27,518 bases of DNA from Ramlibacter tataouinensis (GTDB lineage: Bacteria > Pseudomonadota > Gammaproteobacteria > Burkholderiales > Burkholderiaceae_C), in contig DIZF01000066.1 of assembly GCA_002427815.1 (NCBI GenBank), positions 127,343 through 154,860 on the forward strand, read 5' to 3'. Shown here in pieces: positions 12,624-19,919 of the stretch. How positions within the stretch are numbered: position 1 is the first letter of the stretch; the number at the start of each line of letters is the position of its first letter. A model generated the notes under the pieces. That model searched no databases. It was not told the DNA's origin and worked only from the letters and a program-made list of their open reading frames with translations. The translations under genes were made by a program, and so were the position numbers.

Positions 12624-13232
12624 TCATGCCACCAGCCCTTCAAGGTAAGGCTGCATGACGCGCTGCACGCGGCAAATGCGGGCATAGTGGTCCAACGCGT
12701 CCATGGTGAAGCGGCGGGCGCGCCAGGCCTCGCGCAGCGCCTCGAGCGCGACGTCGACCCCGATCTTGTTGCGGTACTTGAAACAGTCGGCGATGGTCTT
12801 GGCGACGTTGTAGACGAGCACCGTTTGCCCGTCGATGCGGTGGGTCTCGACGCCTTCGGTCAGCGCCGGCCCCGTGAAGCGAACGACGCGCAGCGGCGGG
12901 TACTTGAGCGAGGGCCGGTGGGCACGCCGATCGATCGCAATCCACACGTCGGCCGGAAGCTGCGTGCCGATGCCGTGAAACTGCAACGCGCTGAGCAGGC
13001 AGATCGTCCCCTGCGGCACTGCCGCACTGGCCAGCACCAGGCCGTCGTGCTCAGTGAAGGGGCGCTCGGGCAGCCGATAGACCCCACGCACCACACGTTC
13101 CAGCTCGCCGGCCTTGACCAGCCGGGTCAGCGCCTGACGATGGATGCCCGCCGCGGCAATCTCGCGCGCCGTGACGCCCTGTGCGCGCCGCGCCCGGCGC
13201 AGGATTTTCTGGCGGTCGGTGGCGGGCGGCAT
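12624..13232 (-). CDS. AbiEi-type antitoxin / winged-helix regulator without AbiEii partner
   Basis: This is a 202-residue protein. The N-terminal winged helix spans about residues 6-55 (RQKILRRARRAQGVTAREIAAAGI, then LTRLVKAGELERVVRGVYRLPE). The AbiEi C-terminal domain follows, with LASAAVPQGTICLLSALQFHGI, WIAIDRRAHRP and TVLVYNVAKTIADCFKYRNKIG. This is the pattern of the type IV antitoxin AbiEi, which represses its own promoter and counters the nucleotidyltransferase toxin AbiEii. No AbiEii gene follows; the next gene, 57 bp downstream, is the deaminase-ATPase. The start is chosen at ATG 13232 rather than the longer frame from 13334, because the extra residues are not family-like and they cover a good promoter. 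Such orphan AbiEi proteins may act as plain transcription factors. Confidence 0.85.
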   Translation of the reverse strand: MPPATDRQKILRRARRAQGVTAREIAAAGIHRQALTRLVKAGELERVVRGVYRLPERPFTEHDGLVLASAAVPQGTICLLSALQFHGIGTQLPADVWIAIDRRAHRPSLKYPPLRVVRFTGPALTEGVETHRIDGQTVLVYNVAKTIADCFKYRNKIGVDVALEALREAWRARRFTMDALDHYARICRVQRVMQPYLEGLVA

Positions 13233-13239
13233 GTGGCAA

Positions 13240-13275
13240 ATGGTAGACGATTGCGAATATCTGTCAATGATTCGC
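13240..13275 (-). promoter_or_regulatory. Promoter and inverted-repeat operator of the AbiEi-like gene
   Basis: On the minus strand there is a perfect TTGACA (-35, 13267-13262), a 16-bp spacer and TACCAT (-10, 13245-13240). This would place transcription within a base or two of ATG 13232, so the message would be nearly leaderless. The inverted repeat GCGAAT (13253-13258), N11, ATTCGC (13270-13275) straddles the -35 box. AbiEi antitoxins are known to bind inverted repeats in their own promoter, so this is a candidate autoregulatory site. Confidence 0.5.
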
Positions 13276-13373
13276 CACACCCTCGCACGGCACTCCCCAA
13301 TGCACAAACGCGGCAACGTGTGGGAGAATTCCAACAGCGTGTTCTCGACCCGTATAGAACAGATCCCGACCGG

Positions 13374-14072
13374 GTGAGCGCTTTCAACGTGACCAAGACC
13401 GACCTACGAAATCAGCCCGCCTATGCCTTGGCGGAGGCTGCGCGCTACTTGAAGGTTGCGCCTGCCACGCTGCGGTCGTGGGTGGTCGGTCGCGCCTATC
13501 CCAAAGGCGAGGGCCGCGCGCATTCCCGCGCGCTGATTGGGCCGCCCGTCAAGCAGCCACCGACCCTCTCCTTCTGGAACCTGATCGAGGCCCATGTGCT
13601 CCGTTCACTTCGGATTGATCACGGTGTCTCCATGGATGCGCTGCGAAAGGCGTTGCACTATGCAGAAAAGGCGCTGGATATCAGTCGGCTGCTGCTAAGC
13701 CCTGAGCTGCGCACCGATGCTGGCCGCCTGCTGCTGGAGCACTACGGGCAACTCATTGAGCTTTCAACGTCCGGGCAAATCGCACTGCGGCATACGTTCA
13801 ATGAACATTTGGCGAGGGTCGAGTGGGACCCGTGGAAGTTTCCCGTGCGGCTGTACCCATTCCCTTCCAGCAGCACCCCCACCGACAGCCGGCCCATCGC
13901 GATCGATGCGCAAATCAGTTTTGGCCGCCCCATCATTGCCAGTCGAGGCATCAGCACCAGCGCGATCGCCGAGCGGATTGATGCGGGCGAAACGGCGGCC
14001 GAGCTTGCCGCCGACTACGACCTGACCGAACGCGACATCGAGGAGGCGGTTCTCTACGAGCGGGCCGCGTGA
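13374..14072 (+). CDS. DUF433 antitoxin-like protein with N-terminal helix-turn-helix
   Basis: This protein has about 232 residues. The N-terminal segment (PAYALAEAARYLKVAPATLRSWVVG) looks like a MerR/excisionase-type helix-turn-helix. A middle helical region includes SFWNLIEAHVLRSLRIDHGVSM. The C-terminal DUF433 domain has FGRPIIASRGISTSAIAERIDAGET and an AADYDLTERDIEEAVLYE tail. DUF433 proteins are commonly the antitoxin next to PIN-like ribonuclease toxins, and such a toxin follows with a GTGA 4-base overlap. There is no in-frame ATG close to the domain. GTG at 13374 and GTG at 13389 (227 residues) are both possible and neither has a clear ribosome site. A TATAGA at 13353-13358 could be a -10 box. 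The gene is divergent from the AbiEi-like gene. Confidence 0.8.
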   Translation: MSAFNVTKTDLRNQPAYALAEAARYLKVAPATLRSWVVGRAYPKGEGRAHSRALIGPPVKQPPTLSFWNLIEAHVLRSLRIDHGVSMDALRKALHYAEKALDISRLLLSPELRTDAGRLLLEHYGQLIELSTSGQIALRHTFNEHLARVEWDPWKFPVRLYPFPSSSTPTDSRPIAIDAQISFGRPIIASRGISTSAIAERIDAGETAAELAADYDLTERDIEEAVLYERAA

Positions 14073-14359
14073 ATCGCGTCTTCTTCACTGACCGCGATCT
14101 CGGAAAACGCTTTCCAGAAATACTTGCCGCCGCCGGTTTGCGGGTGGAACGACATGCGGACCACTTCCCGCACGACTGCCCGGACCCAACTTGGCTACAA
14201 GAGATCGGCCGACGAGGCTGGGTGGCCGTCAGCCATGATGGCCGCATCCGCTATCCGAGGGAACGCGAAACTGGGCAGGGCGGATCGCGTGATGCGGCCC
14301 TACAGCCCCTTCGAGGGGCTCATAAACGAATGCCCCCGGCTCTGCCGGGGGATGGTTAG
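14069..14359 (+). pseudogene. Truncated PIN-like (VapC45/DUF5615-like) toxin
   Basis: GTG 14069 overlaps the stop of the DUF433 gene by 4 bases. The first 62 residues are typical of the PIN-like toxin family: FFTDRDLGKRFPEIL (acidic D8 and D10), then ERHADHFP, WLQEIGRRGWVAVSHDGRIRY with D57. After residue 62 (about base 14254) the sequence loses all likeness. It runs through two hairpins and stops at TAG 14357-14359, whose last base is the first base of the group II intron. Family members are usually about 130-150 residues, so half the fold, including the last acidic residue, is missing. I found no continuation of the toxin after the intron at 16189. It is most likely inactive, leaving the antitoxin unpaired. 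Confidence 0.75.
14304..14351 (+). terminator. Tandem GC-rich hairpins just before the group II intron
   Basis: Two perfect stem-loops follow one another. The first is AGCCCCT-TCG-AGGGGCT (14304-14320) and the second CCCCCGGC-TCT-GCCGGGGG (14333-14351). The second ends 7 bp before the intron's first base. Bacterial class C group II introns are known to insert just downstream of terminator-like hairpins, so this is very probably the intron's target motif. No T-run follows, because the intron or the local sequence replaces it, so terminator activity itself is not shown. The pair could also be a REP-like repeat. Confidence 0.65.
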
Positions 14360-14737
14360 TGCGCCCAGCATGGGCGCTGTCTTGGAGGTGAAAGTCCTCC
14401 CGCGAGCTGGCCACAGTGAGCGAAGTGAAGCGTAACTGCGTGAGGGCGACCGAGCGTGGGAAGGAAGCGTGGAGCGAATCCGCGAGTCGAGGAACACGAA
14501 GCGCATATGAGGCGGCACGGAGCAGGGCGAGCAAGCTAACGATTGCGAAGCTCTTGTGGTCAAGGCGACGTGACGTAGATGCGACGATTGCGCGGGGAAG
14601 GACAGCGTTCTTACCTGGGGAGATCTCGCTTTACGCCTGAAAGGGCGACGGTCGCAAGACTGGCGCGAGAAGTCAGCAGAGGCCGTAGTAGTTGGGTGAC
14701 CAGCAAAGGGCCGAACGAGAGGGAGAGCTGGAAAGTT

Positions 14738-16108
14738 ATGACACTTGGAAGTGCACTGCATCAGAAGTCCGGGCAACTGGAGCGAGTCGTGACCGGCAGG
14801 GGTGAAGCCCACGCCGACGCTGCACGCGATGAAGCACGTCCGGCGTATCAACTACAAGAAGGCTTGGGGCGAGAGGACTTGCTTGGGCAGGCGCTCGCGC
14901 GTGAGAACATGGCAACGGCGTGGAAACGCGTCAAAGCCAATAAGGGAAGCGCTGGTGTTGATGGGCTGTCTATTGAGCAGGCCCCGGAATACCTCAAAAA
15001 CCATTGGCCGCGAATTCGGTCGGAGCTTCTCAACGGGACATATCGGCCACAAGCCGTGCGTCGCGTGGAAATCCCTAAACCGAAAGGTGGAATGAGGGAA
15101 CTGGGGATCCCGACAGTCGTAGATAGGCTGATCCAACAGGCCTTGCTGCAGATCCTGCAGCCACTGATCGATCCAACGTTCTCCGAGTTCAGCTATGGAT
15201 TTCGACCTGGCCGAAGCGCCCATGATGCAGTGCGCAAAGCACAGCAGTATGCGCAAGAAGGCTATCGGGTTGTGGTCGATGTGGACTTGGAGAAGTTCTT
15301 TGATCGGGTCAACCACGACATTCTCATGGACAGGCTTGCCCAGCGCATCGCCGACAAGGCCGTATTGCGGCTGATTCGGCGCTACCTGCAGGCCGGGATC
15401 ATGGCGGATGGCGTGGTATTGGAGCGCGAGCGAGGAACGCCGCAAGGCGGGCCTCTATCACCGCTTCTGGCCAATGTGCTGCTTGATGAAGTGGACAAGG
15501 CGTTGGAGAAACGGGGGCACCGGTTCGCCCGGTATGCCGATGACTGCAATGTTTACATGCGCAGTCAGAAGGCTGGCGAGCGGGTCCTTCGCTTGCTCCG
15601 AGACCTGTATGAGAAGCTGCACCTTCGGGTGAACGAGAAGAAAACTGAGGTGGGCCCGGTCTTTGGCCGCACGTTTCTTGGTTATAGCCTTCGGGGCTGG
15701 TCAGGGGATAGGGTCAAGATTTCTGTGGCCTCCACGGCGATTGAGACGTTCAAACAGCGCATCAGAGCGATCACTCGACGCGCCGGTGGGCGTGGCATGG
15801 TTCAAATCGCACAGCAGCTTGGGAAATACTTGCCGGGTTGGAAGGCCTACTTCCGTCTCGCGCAAACACCAACGACGTTCCGGGATTTGGATTCATGGAT
15901 TCGCCGCAGGCTCAGGGCAGTTCAGCTCAAGCAGTGGAAGCGTGGCACCACGATTTATCGCAAGCTTCGAGGGCTTGGCGCTACCCACGAGGTGGCGGCC
16001 CAGGTGGCTGTCGCGGGCCGGCGGTGGTGGCACGGCAGTCGTTCCAACTTACACCGCGTGCTGACAGTGGCTTACTTTGACAGCATTGGTATCCCCAGAC
16101 TCACATGA
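14738..16108 (+). CDS. ltrA: Group II intron reverse transcriptase/maturase
   Basis: This 456-residue protein binds the intron RNA, helps its splicing and reverse-transcribes it during retrohoming. Recognisable reverse transcriptase blocks are YGFRPGRSAHDAV, VDVDLEKFFDRVNHD (RT3), RGTPQGGPLSPLLANVLLDEVD (RT4) and the catalytic FARYADDCNVY (RT5). The GIIM maturase region includes LDSWIRRRLRAVQLKQWKR. It ends with GIPRLT and has no HNH endonuclease domain, as expected for class C introns. The frame is open from 14579, but ATG 14738, after a purine-rich GAGAGGGAGAG stretch, gives a typical length. No frameshift or lost catalytic residue is seen, so the element may be active. Confidence 0.92.
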   Translation: MTLGSALHQKSGQLERVVTGRGEAHADAARDEARPAYQLQEGLGREDLLGQALARENMATAWKRVKANKGSAGVDGLSIEQAPEYLKNHWPRIRSELLNGTYRPQAVRRVEIPKPKGGMRELGIPTVVDRLIQQALLQILQPLIDPTFSEFSYGFRPGRSAHDAVRKAQQYAQEGYRVVVDVDLEKFFDRVNHDILMDRLAQRIADKAVLRLIRRYLQAGIMADGVVLERERGTPQGGPLSPLLANVLLDEVDKALEKRGHRFARYADDCNVYMRSQKAGERVLRLLRDLYEKLHLRVNEKKTEVGPVFGRTFLGYSLRGWSGDRVKISVASTAIETFKQRIRAITRRAGGRGMVQIAQQLGKYLPGWKAYFRLAQTPTTFRDLDSWIRRRLRAVQLKQWKRGTTIYRKLRGLGATHEVAAQVAVAGRRWWHGSRSNLHRVLTVAYFDSIGIPRLT

Positions 16109-16117
16109 CCTCAACTT

Positions 16118-16188
16118 CTCGAACCGCCCGGTGCGGACCCGCATGCCGGGTGGTGTGGCAGGGGCGCAGCTTAACGGCTGCCCCCTAT
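16118..16188 (+). ncRNA. Group II intron catalytic domains V and VI
   Basis: Starting at TCGAACCGCCCGG, the arms CCGCCCGG (16124-16131) and CCGGGTGG (16146-16153) enclose a GCGG-ACC-CGC tip, giving the domain V hairpin. Domain VI is formed by GGGGCGCAGC (16161-16170) and GGCTGCCCC (16177-16185) around TTAAC, with an unpaired A that can serve as branch point. The intron ends with TAT at 16186-16188. Confidence 0.8.
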
Positions 16189-16258
16189 GCCGATCCGGTC
16201 GCCGCGCGGTCTGTCATTCAGCGGCCAGACATCGCGCCGCGTCGTGGTCGATCGTATG

Positions 16259-16510
16259 ATGCCCCGCATGCGCTGGTCCCTCCTCGTGGCTTGTCTGCTG
16301 CTGTCAGCGTGTGAAGGCTCAGACGCCATGTTCACGCTGTACCGCACCAGCCCATCAGACGACAACATGCGAATCCACGTGGCTTCCTTTGATGCAGACG
16401 AGTCGGCGTCATACAACGAGGAAAGCTGCCGTCTTGCGGCGGAACACTTCAGAAAACAAGCGAAGCTGAACGTACGGTACTGGTGCGAGAAGGGGCCGTT
16501 CAAGAAGTGA
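16259..16510 (+). CDS. Small predicted lipoprotein, function unknown
   Basis: This is an 83-residue protein with a short charged start (MPRMRW), a hydrophobic stretch LLVACLLL and the lipobox LSAC with Cys18, so it should be processed by signal peptidase II. The remaining 65 residues are soluble and polar, ending in YWCEKGPFKK with two more cysteines. I know similar short 'YNxExC...VRYWCEKGxFK' proteins as hypothetical in this group of bacteria, without a function. ATG 16259 is chosen; ATG 16256 or 16268 are also possible and a longer frame from 16187 runs into the intron end. It is isolated between the intron and the repeat element, with no operon partner. Confidence 0.65.
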   Translation: MPRMRWSLLVACLLLSACEGSDAMFTLYRTSPSDDNMRIHVASFDADESASYNEESCRLAAEHFRKQAKLNVRYWCEKGPFKK

Positions 16511-16540
16511 ATTTGAAGCTTGATTCCGACTGAGTGCAAC

Positions 16541-16620
16541 GCAATCAGGGTCAGAGCGAATTTCGTTCGGCGTTACCCGCTCCGGTGAGCTCGCGTCCTG
16601 ACCGATCTGACCCCGATTGC
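16541..16620. repeat. 80-bp inverted-repeat element (MITE- or REP-like)
   Basis: The left end, GCAATCAGGGTCAGAGC (16541-16557), and the reverse complement of the right end, GCAATCGGGGTCAGATC (16604-16620), agree at 15 of 17 positions. The inner 46 bp hold no gene. GGGGTCAGA-type ends are familiar from repeats scattered in proteobacterial intergenic regions, often near REP-associated transposases; none is present here. The element lies at the right border of the accessory block, 17 bp before the end of the next dehydrogenase gene. Confidence 0.6.
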
Positions 16621-16637
16621 TTGTCTCGATTGCTGCG

Positions 16638-17759
16638 TCAATACCCCGCCATCACAGCCGCGCGGTCCAGCTGCGCCGCCGCGTCGCCGAACATCTCCTG
16701 CAGCACGCGGGCGCGCTTCATGAACAGGCCGATGTCCAGCTCGTCGGTCATGCCGATGCCGCCGTGCATCTGCACGCCCTCCTGCACCGCGCGGTTGGCG
16801 GTGAGGCAGGCGCGGGCCTTGGCCTGCGCCACCAGCAGCGGCGCGTTGGGCGCGCCTTCGTCCACCGCCTGCAAGGCCTGCCGCACGATGGCGCGGGTGA
16901 GTTCGAGGTCGCAGAACAATTCGGCGGCGCGGTGTTGCAGCGCCTGGAACTCACCGATCGCGCGGTCGAACTGCTTGCGTTCCTTAAGGTACTGCACCGT
17001 GCGCTCGAACACCTCGTCGGCCAGACCCAGCAGCTCGGCCGAGGCCACCACGCGGCCGACGTCCAGCACCCGGTCCAGCAGCGCTGCGCCGGTCCCGGGC
17101 TTGCCGATCAAGGCCTGTGCGCCGACCCGCACGCCTTCGAGGGTGACGCGGGCAGCATTGTGCGAGTCGACCATCACCGTGCGCTCCACCTTCAGGCCCG
17201 GCGCGCCGGCGGGCACCAGCAAGAGGGCCACGCGGCCTTCGGTGCGCGCGGCGACGATCAGCGCCTGCGCCACATGGCCGTCGACGACCAGTAATTTGCG
17301 GCCATCGATGCGCCAGCCGTCGCCGTCTCGCACTGCGGTGGTTTCCATGGCACTGATGCGATGGCGCGAGCGCTCATCGGCAGCGAGGGCCAGCACGGTG
17401 TCAGCGGCGGCAATGCGTGGCAGCCACGCTGCCTGTTGCGCGGTGCTGCCCGCGGTCTTCAACAGCCAGGCCGCCAGCACGGCGGTGGAGAAGAAAGGCG
17501 TGGGCGCCAGCGTATGACCGATCTGCTCGGCGATGAGGCCCGCTTCCGCCACGCCCAGGCCCAGTCCGCCGTGCGATTCGGGCACCAGCGTGGCGCTGTA
17601 GCCCTGCTGGGCGAATGCGGCCCAGAGCTCGGGCGCGTAGCCGTTGGGGTCCGCGCTGTCGCGGAGTTTGCGCAGGTGGGCGACCGGCGCGCGCCCGGCC
17701 AGGAAAGTCTGCGCGCTGTCGCGCAACATGCGGCGTTCTTCGTTGAGGATCCAGGTCAT
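16638..17759 (-). CDS. Acyl-CoA dehydrogenase family protein, probable non-catalytic subunit
   Basis: This is a 373-residue acyl-CoA dehydrogenase fold with the N-terminal helical domain (WILNEERRMLRDSAQTF), a middle beta domain and a C-terminal domain with LKERKQFDRAIGEFQALQH, the flavin-contacting stretch. The end reads ARVLQEMFGDAAAQ, where the catalytic enzymes have the IYEGT motif; the catalytic Glu position is occupied by Phe (F357). The usual TEPxxGSD signature in the middle domain is also replaced, around ALAADERSRHR. This is the pattern of the beta subunit of alpha2-beta2 acyl-CoA dehydrogenases known from mycobacterial and Comamonas steroid catabolism. The start ATG 17759 has AGGAG upstream and lies 13 bp after the stop of the catalytic partner gene. 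Confidence 0.85.
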   Translation of the reverse strand: MTWILNEERRMLRDSAQTFLAGRAPVAHLRKLRDSADPNGYAPELWAAFAQQGYSATLVPESHGGLGLGVAEAGLIAEQIGHTLAPTPFFSTAVLAAWLLKTAGSTAQQAAWLPRIAAADTVLALAADERSRHRISAMETTAVRDGDGWRIDGRKLLVVDGHVAQALIVAARTEGRVALLLVPAGAPGLKVERTVMVDSHNAARVTLEGVRVGAQALIGKPGTGAALLDRVLDVGRVVASAELLGLADEVFERTVQYLKERKQFDRAIGEFQALQHRAAELFCDLELTRAIVRQALQAVDEGAPNAPLLVAQAKARACLTANRAVQEGVQMHGGIGMTDELDIGLFMKRARVLQEMFGDAAAQLDRAAVMAGY

Positions 17760-17772
17760 TCTTGTTTCTCCT

Positions 17773-18969
17773 TCACGCGCCGGGCAGGCCGAGCACGCGC
17801 TTGGCCACCACATTGAGCTGCACTTCGCTGGTGCCGCCTTCAATCGAATTGCCTTTGGTGCGCAGCCAGGTGCGCGCGGCAGCGCCTTCCTGCGAACGCG
17901 GGCCCTCCCATTCCAGTGCGTCGGCGCCGCCGACGGCCACCATCAGTTCCCAGCGCCGCTTGTTCAGCTCGGCCCCGTAGTACTTGAGCCCCGAAGACAC
18001 GGCGGGGTGCGCTTCACCGGCGCGTGCCTGTTCGCCCACCAGCTTGATCCAGGCCCGGAACGCCGCTTCGTCCACTTCGAAGCGCGCGATTTCGGCGCGC
18101 AGCACCGGGTCGTCCAGGCGCCCGGCCGCGTCCTTGCCCATGCGCTCGACGGCGAACCGTCCCAACGGCTGCGGCAGCGAGCGTTCGCCGATGGCGCCAA
18201 TCATTTCGCGCTCGTGCGTCAGCAGATACTTGGCGATGGTCCAGCCGCCGTTGAGCTCACCGACCAGTTGGCCGATCGGCACCTTGACGTTCTCGAAGAA
18301 GGTTTCGCAGAACGGCGATTTGCCGGAAATCAGCTTGATGGGGCGCGTGCTGACGCCGGGCGAGGTCATGTCGATCAGGATGAAGCTGATGCCGGTGTGC
18401 TTCCTGGCGGTGTCGGTGCGCACCAGGCAGAACATCCAGTCGGACTCGTCGGCGTACGAAGTCCAGATCTTTTGACCGTTCACCAGGAAATGATCGTCCT
18501 TGATCTCGGCGCGCATGGCGAGCGAGGCCAGGTCGGAGCCGGCGTTGGGCTCCGAGTAGCCCTGGCACCAGCGAATCTCGCCGCGCACGATCTGGGGCAG
18601 GTAATGGCGCTTCTGCTCTTCGCTGCCGTGCTGCAGTAATGCCGGGCCGAGCATCCAGATGCCGAAGCTTTGCAGGGGCACACGGCACTTCAGCGCCGCC
18701 ATCTCCTGGCGCAGGATCGCCGCCTGCGCGTGGTCCAGGCCGCCGCCGCCGTATTCGCGCGGCCAGTTCGGCACCGTCCAGCCGCGCTCGGCCATGCGCT
18801 GCAACCACCGGCGTTGCGCTTCGCTCTGGAACTTGAAGCGCTTGCCGCCCCAGCAAACGTCGGCTTCGGTCTTGGGCGGCTGCCGCATTTCGGGCGGGCA
18901 ATTGGCTTCCAGCCAGGCGCGGGTCTCGCGCCGGAAGGTTTCGAGGTCGGAAGTCGTTTCGGTGGTCAT
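17773..18969 (-). CDS. Acyl-CoA dehydrogenase, catalytic subunit of a pair
   Basis: This is a 398-residue flavin-dependent dehydrogenase that introduces the alpha,beta double bond in an acyl-CoA. The signature YSEPNAGSDLASL is at residues 138-150, NGQKIWTSYADESDW near 172-186, and the catalytic Glu E377 lies in SIEGGTSEVQ near the C-terminus, with the usual KRVLGLPGA ending. The N-terminal LEANCPPEMR and NWPREYGGGG are typical of the larger FadE subunits that pair with a smaller partner. The next gene downstream is such a partner lacking the Glu, 13 bp away, so a heterotetramer is likely. ATG 18969 has AAGGG upstream and lies 13 bp after the SDR stop, so the three genes form one operon. Bulky, cyclic or branched CoA esters are plausible substrates by family, but this is not shown. 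Confidence 0.9.
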   Translation of the reverse strand: MTTETTSDLETFRRETRAWLEANCPPEMRQPPKTEADVCWGGKRFKFQSEAQRRWLQRMAERGWTVPNWPREYGGGGLDHAQAAILRQEMAALKCRVPLQSFGIWMLGPALLQHGSEEQKRHYLPQIVRGEIRWCQGYSEPNAGSDLASLAMRAEIKDDHFLVNGQKIWTSYADESDWMFCLVRTDTARKHTGISFILIDMTSPGVSTRPIKLISGKSPFCETFFENVKVPIGQLVGELNGGWTIAKYLLTHEREMIGAIGERSLPQPLGRFAVERMGKDAAGRLDDPVLRAEIARFEVDEAAFRAWIKLVGEQARAGEAHPAVSSGLKYYGAELNKRRWELMVAVGGADALEWEGPRSQEGAAARTWLRTKGNSIEGGTSEVQLNVVAKRVLGLPGA

Positions 18970-18982
18970 GGCTTGCCCTTTG

Positions 18983-19750
18983 TCAAATGGTGACGCCGCC
19001 GTCGCAGACGATGGCCTGGCCGGTCGTGAAGCTGGAGGCGCGCGATGCCAGGTACACCGCCGCGCCGGCGATCTCGTCGGGCTCGCCGATGCGGCGCAGC
19101 GGTGCGGTGCGGGTGGCGCGCTCCAGCGTTTCCGGGTTCTCCCAGAGCGCCCGCGCGAAGTCGGTGCGCACCAGTCCCGGCGCGATGCAGTTCACCCGCA
19201 CCCCATGCGGGCCGTACTCGTGGGCCAGGTTGCGCGCCAGCTGGAAGTCGGCCGCCTTGGAGATGTTGTAGGCGCCGATGATGGGGCTGCCGCGCAGGCC
19301 CCCGATCGAGGAGACGATGATCACCGAGCCTTCCTTGCGCTCGATCATCTGCGGCACGCACATGTTGATCAGCCAGTGGTTGCTGATGATGTTGTTGTCC
19401 AGGATCTTGCGGAACTGATCGTCGGCTATGCCGCCCAGCGGCCCGTAATAGGGGTTGCTGGCGGCGTTGCAGACCACCACGTCGATGCGCTCGAACACCT
19501 GGTTCGCGTGGTCCACCAGCCCCTGCAGCGCCTCCTTGGACGAGATGTTCGCCGCGCAGGCGCTCGCCCGGCCGGCGCCGTAGCGCTTGTTGATTTCGTT
19601 GGCGACTTCCTCGCACGCATGGAGCTTGCGCGACGAGATGATCACGCGCGCGCCGTGCTCCGCCAGCCGCTGCGCGATGGCCCGGCCTATGCCCTTGGAC
19701 GAGCCGGTGACGATGGCGACCTTGTCGGTCAGATCGAACAAAGATGACAT
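18983..19750 (-). CDS. Short-chain dehydrogenase/reductase (SDR)
   Basis: This is a 255-residue classical SDR, an NAD(P)-dependent alcohol/ketone oxidoreductase of the cytoplasm. The cofactor motif TGSSKGIG is at residues 15-22 and NAAS at 95-98 stands in for NAG. The catalytic Ser lies in VSSIGG (146-151), Tyr161 and Lys165 in YNISK. The C-terminal TGQAIVCDGGVTI is typical. Arg41 in the SSRK stretch after the second strand suggests NADP preference, though this is uncertain. The start ATG 19750 has GAGGAG (19760-19755) upstream. The gene opens the minus-strand operon with the two acyl-CoA dehydrogenases and is divergent from iclR across 169 bp holding the shared operator half-sites. A role in oxidising a hydroxyacyl-CoA or the side-chain alcohol is inferred from context. 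Confidence 0.9.
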   Translation of the reverse strand: MSSLFDLTDKVAIVTGSSKGIGRAIAQRLAEHGARVIISSRKLHACEEVANEINKRYGAGRASACAANISSKEALQGLVDHANQVFERIDVVVCNAASNPYYGPLGGIADDQFRKILDNNIISNHWLINMCVPQMIERKEGSVIIVSSIGGLRGSPIIGAYNISKAADFQLARNLAHEYGPHGVRVNCIAPGLVRTDFARALWENPETLERATRTAPLRRIGEPDEIAGAAVYLASRASSFTTGQAIVCDGGVTI

Positions 19751-19814
19751 GGGGAGCTCCTCGGAGACTGGGCCGGCCGCCGCGACTTGCGCAAAGGCGC
19801 AGGCGCCACGATAA

Positions 19815-19848
19815 TTCCACACAGCAGAACAAGGTTCTGCGTTCAGAA
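19815..19848. promoter_or_regulatory. Operator cluster between the SDR operon and iclR
   Basis: GCAGAAC-AAG-GTTCTGC (19824-19840) is a perfect 17-bp palindrome. Its half-sites also form two head-to-tail sites of the TTC...GAA type: TTCCACACAGCAGAA (19815-19829) and TTCTGCGTTCAGAA (19835-19848, one base shorter). The same half-sites build the 15-bp palindromes at 4783 and 22276. The cluster lies 65 bp before the SDR start and 71 bp before the iclR start, where one regulator could control both divergent genes. Confidence 0.6.
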
Positions 19849-19919
19849 TGGCATTGTTCCCCGTCGGCCGGCGGGGTGTCAATACGGCCCTGTCGCCTTC
19901 AGTTCACCAAAGATCCGCC

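Larger units (their letters stand above)
14359..16188 (+). mobile_element. Bacterial class C group II intron, apparently full length
   Basis: The 5' end GTGCGCCCAGCATGGGCG, followed by CTTGGAGGTGAAAGTCCTCC (14381-14400), is characteristic of group II introns that carry a maturase. The 3' end shows domain V (about 16118-16160) and domain VI, ending in CCCCCTAT at 16188. The RNA part is about 1.83 kb and carries the reverse transcriptase/maturase gene in domain IV. It sits 7 bp after a strong hairpin, the target preference of class C introns. The 379 bases between 14359 and the maturase start contain the RNA domains I-III and no separate gene. The exact ends are inferred from consensus and could shift by a few bases. 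Confidence 0.85.

Noticed and set aside
16189..16258. Continuation of the PIN-like toxin after the intron
   Set aside because: None of the frames after 16188 continues the toxin family pattern, and the likeness already ends near 14254, before the intron.
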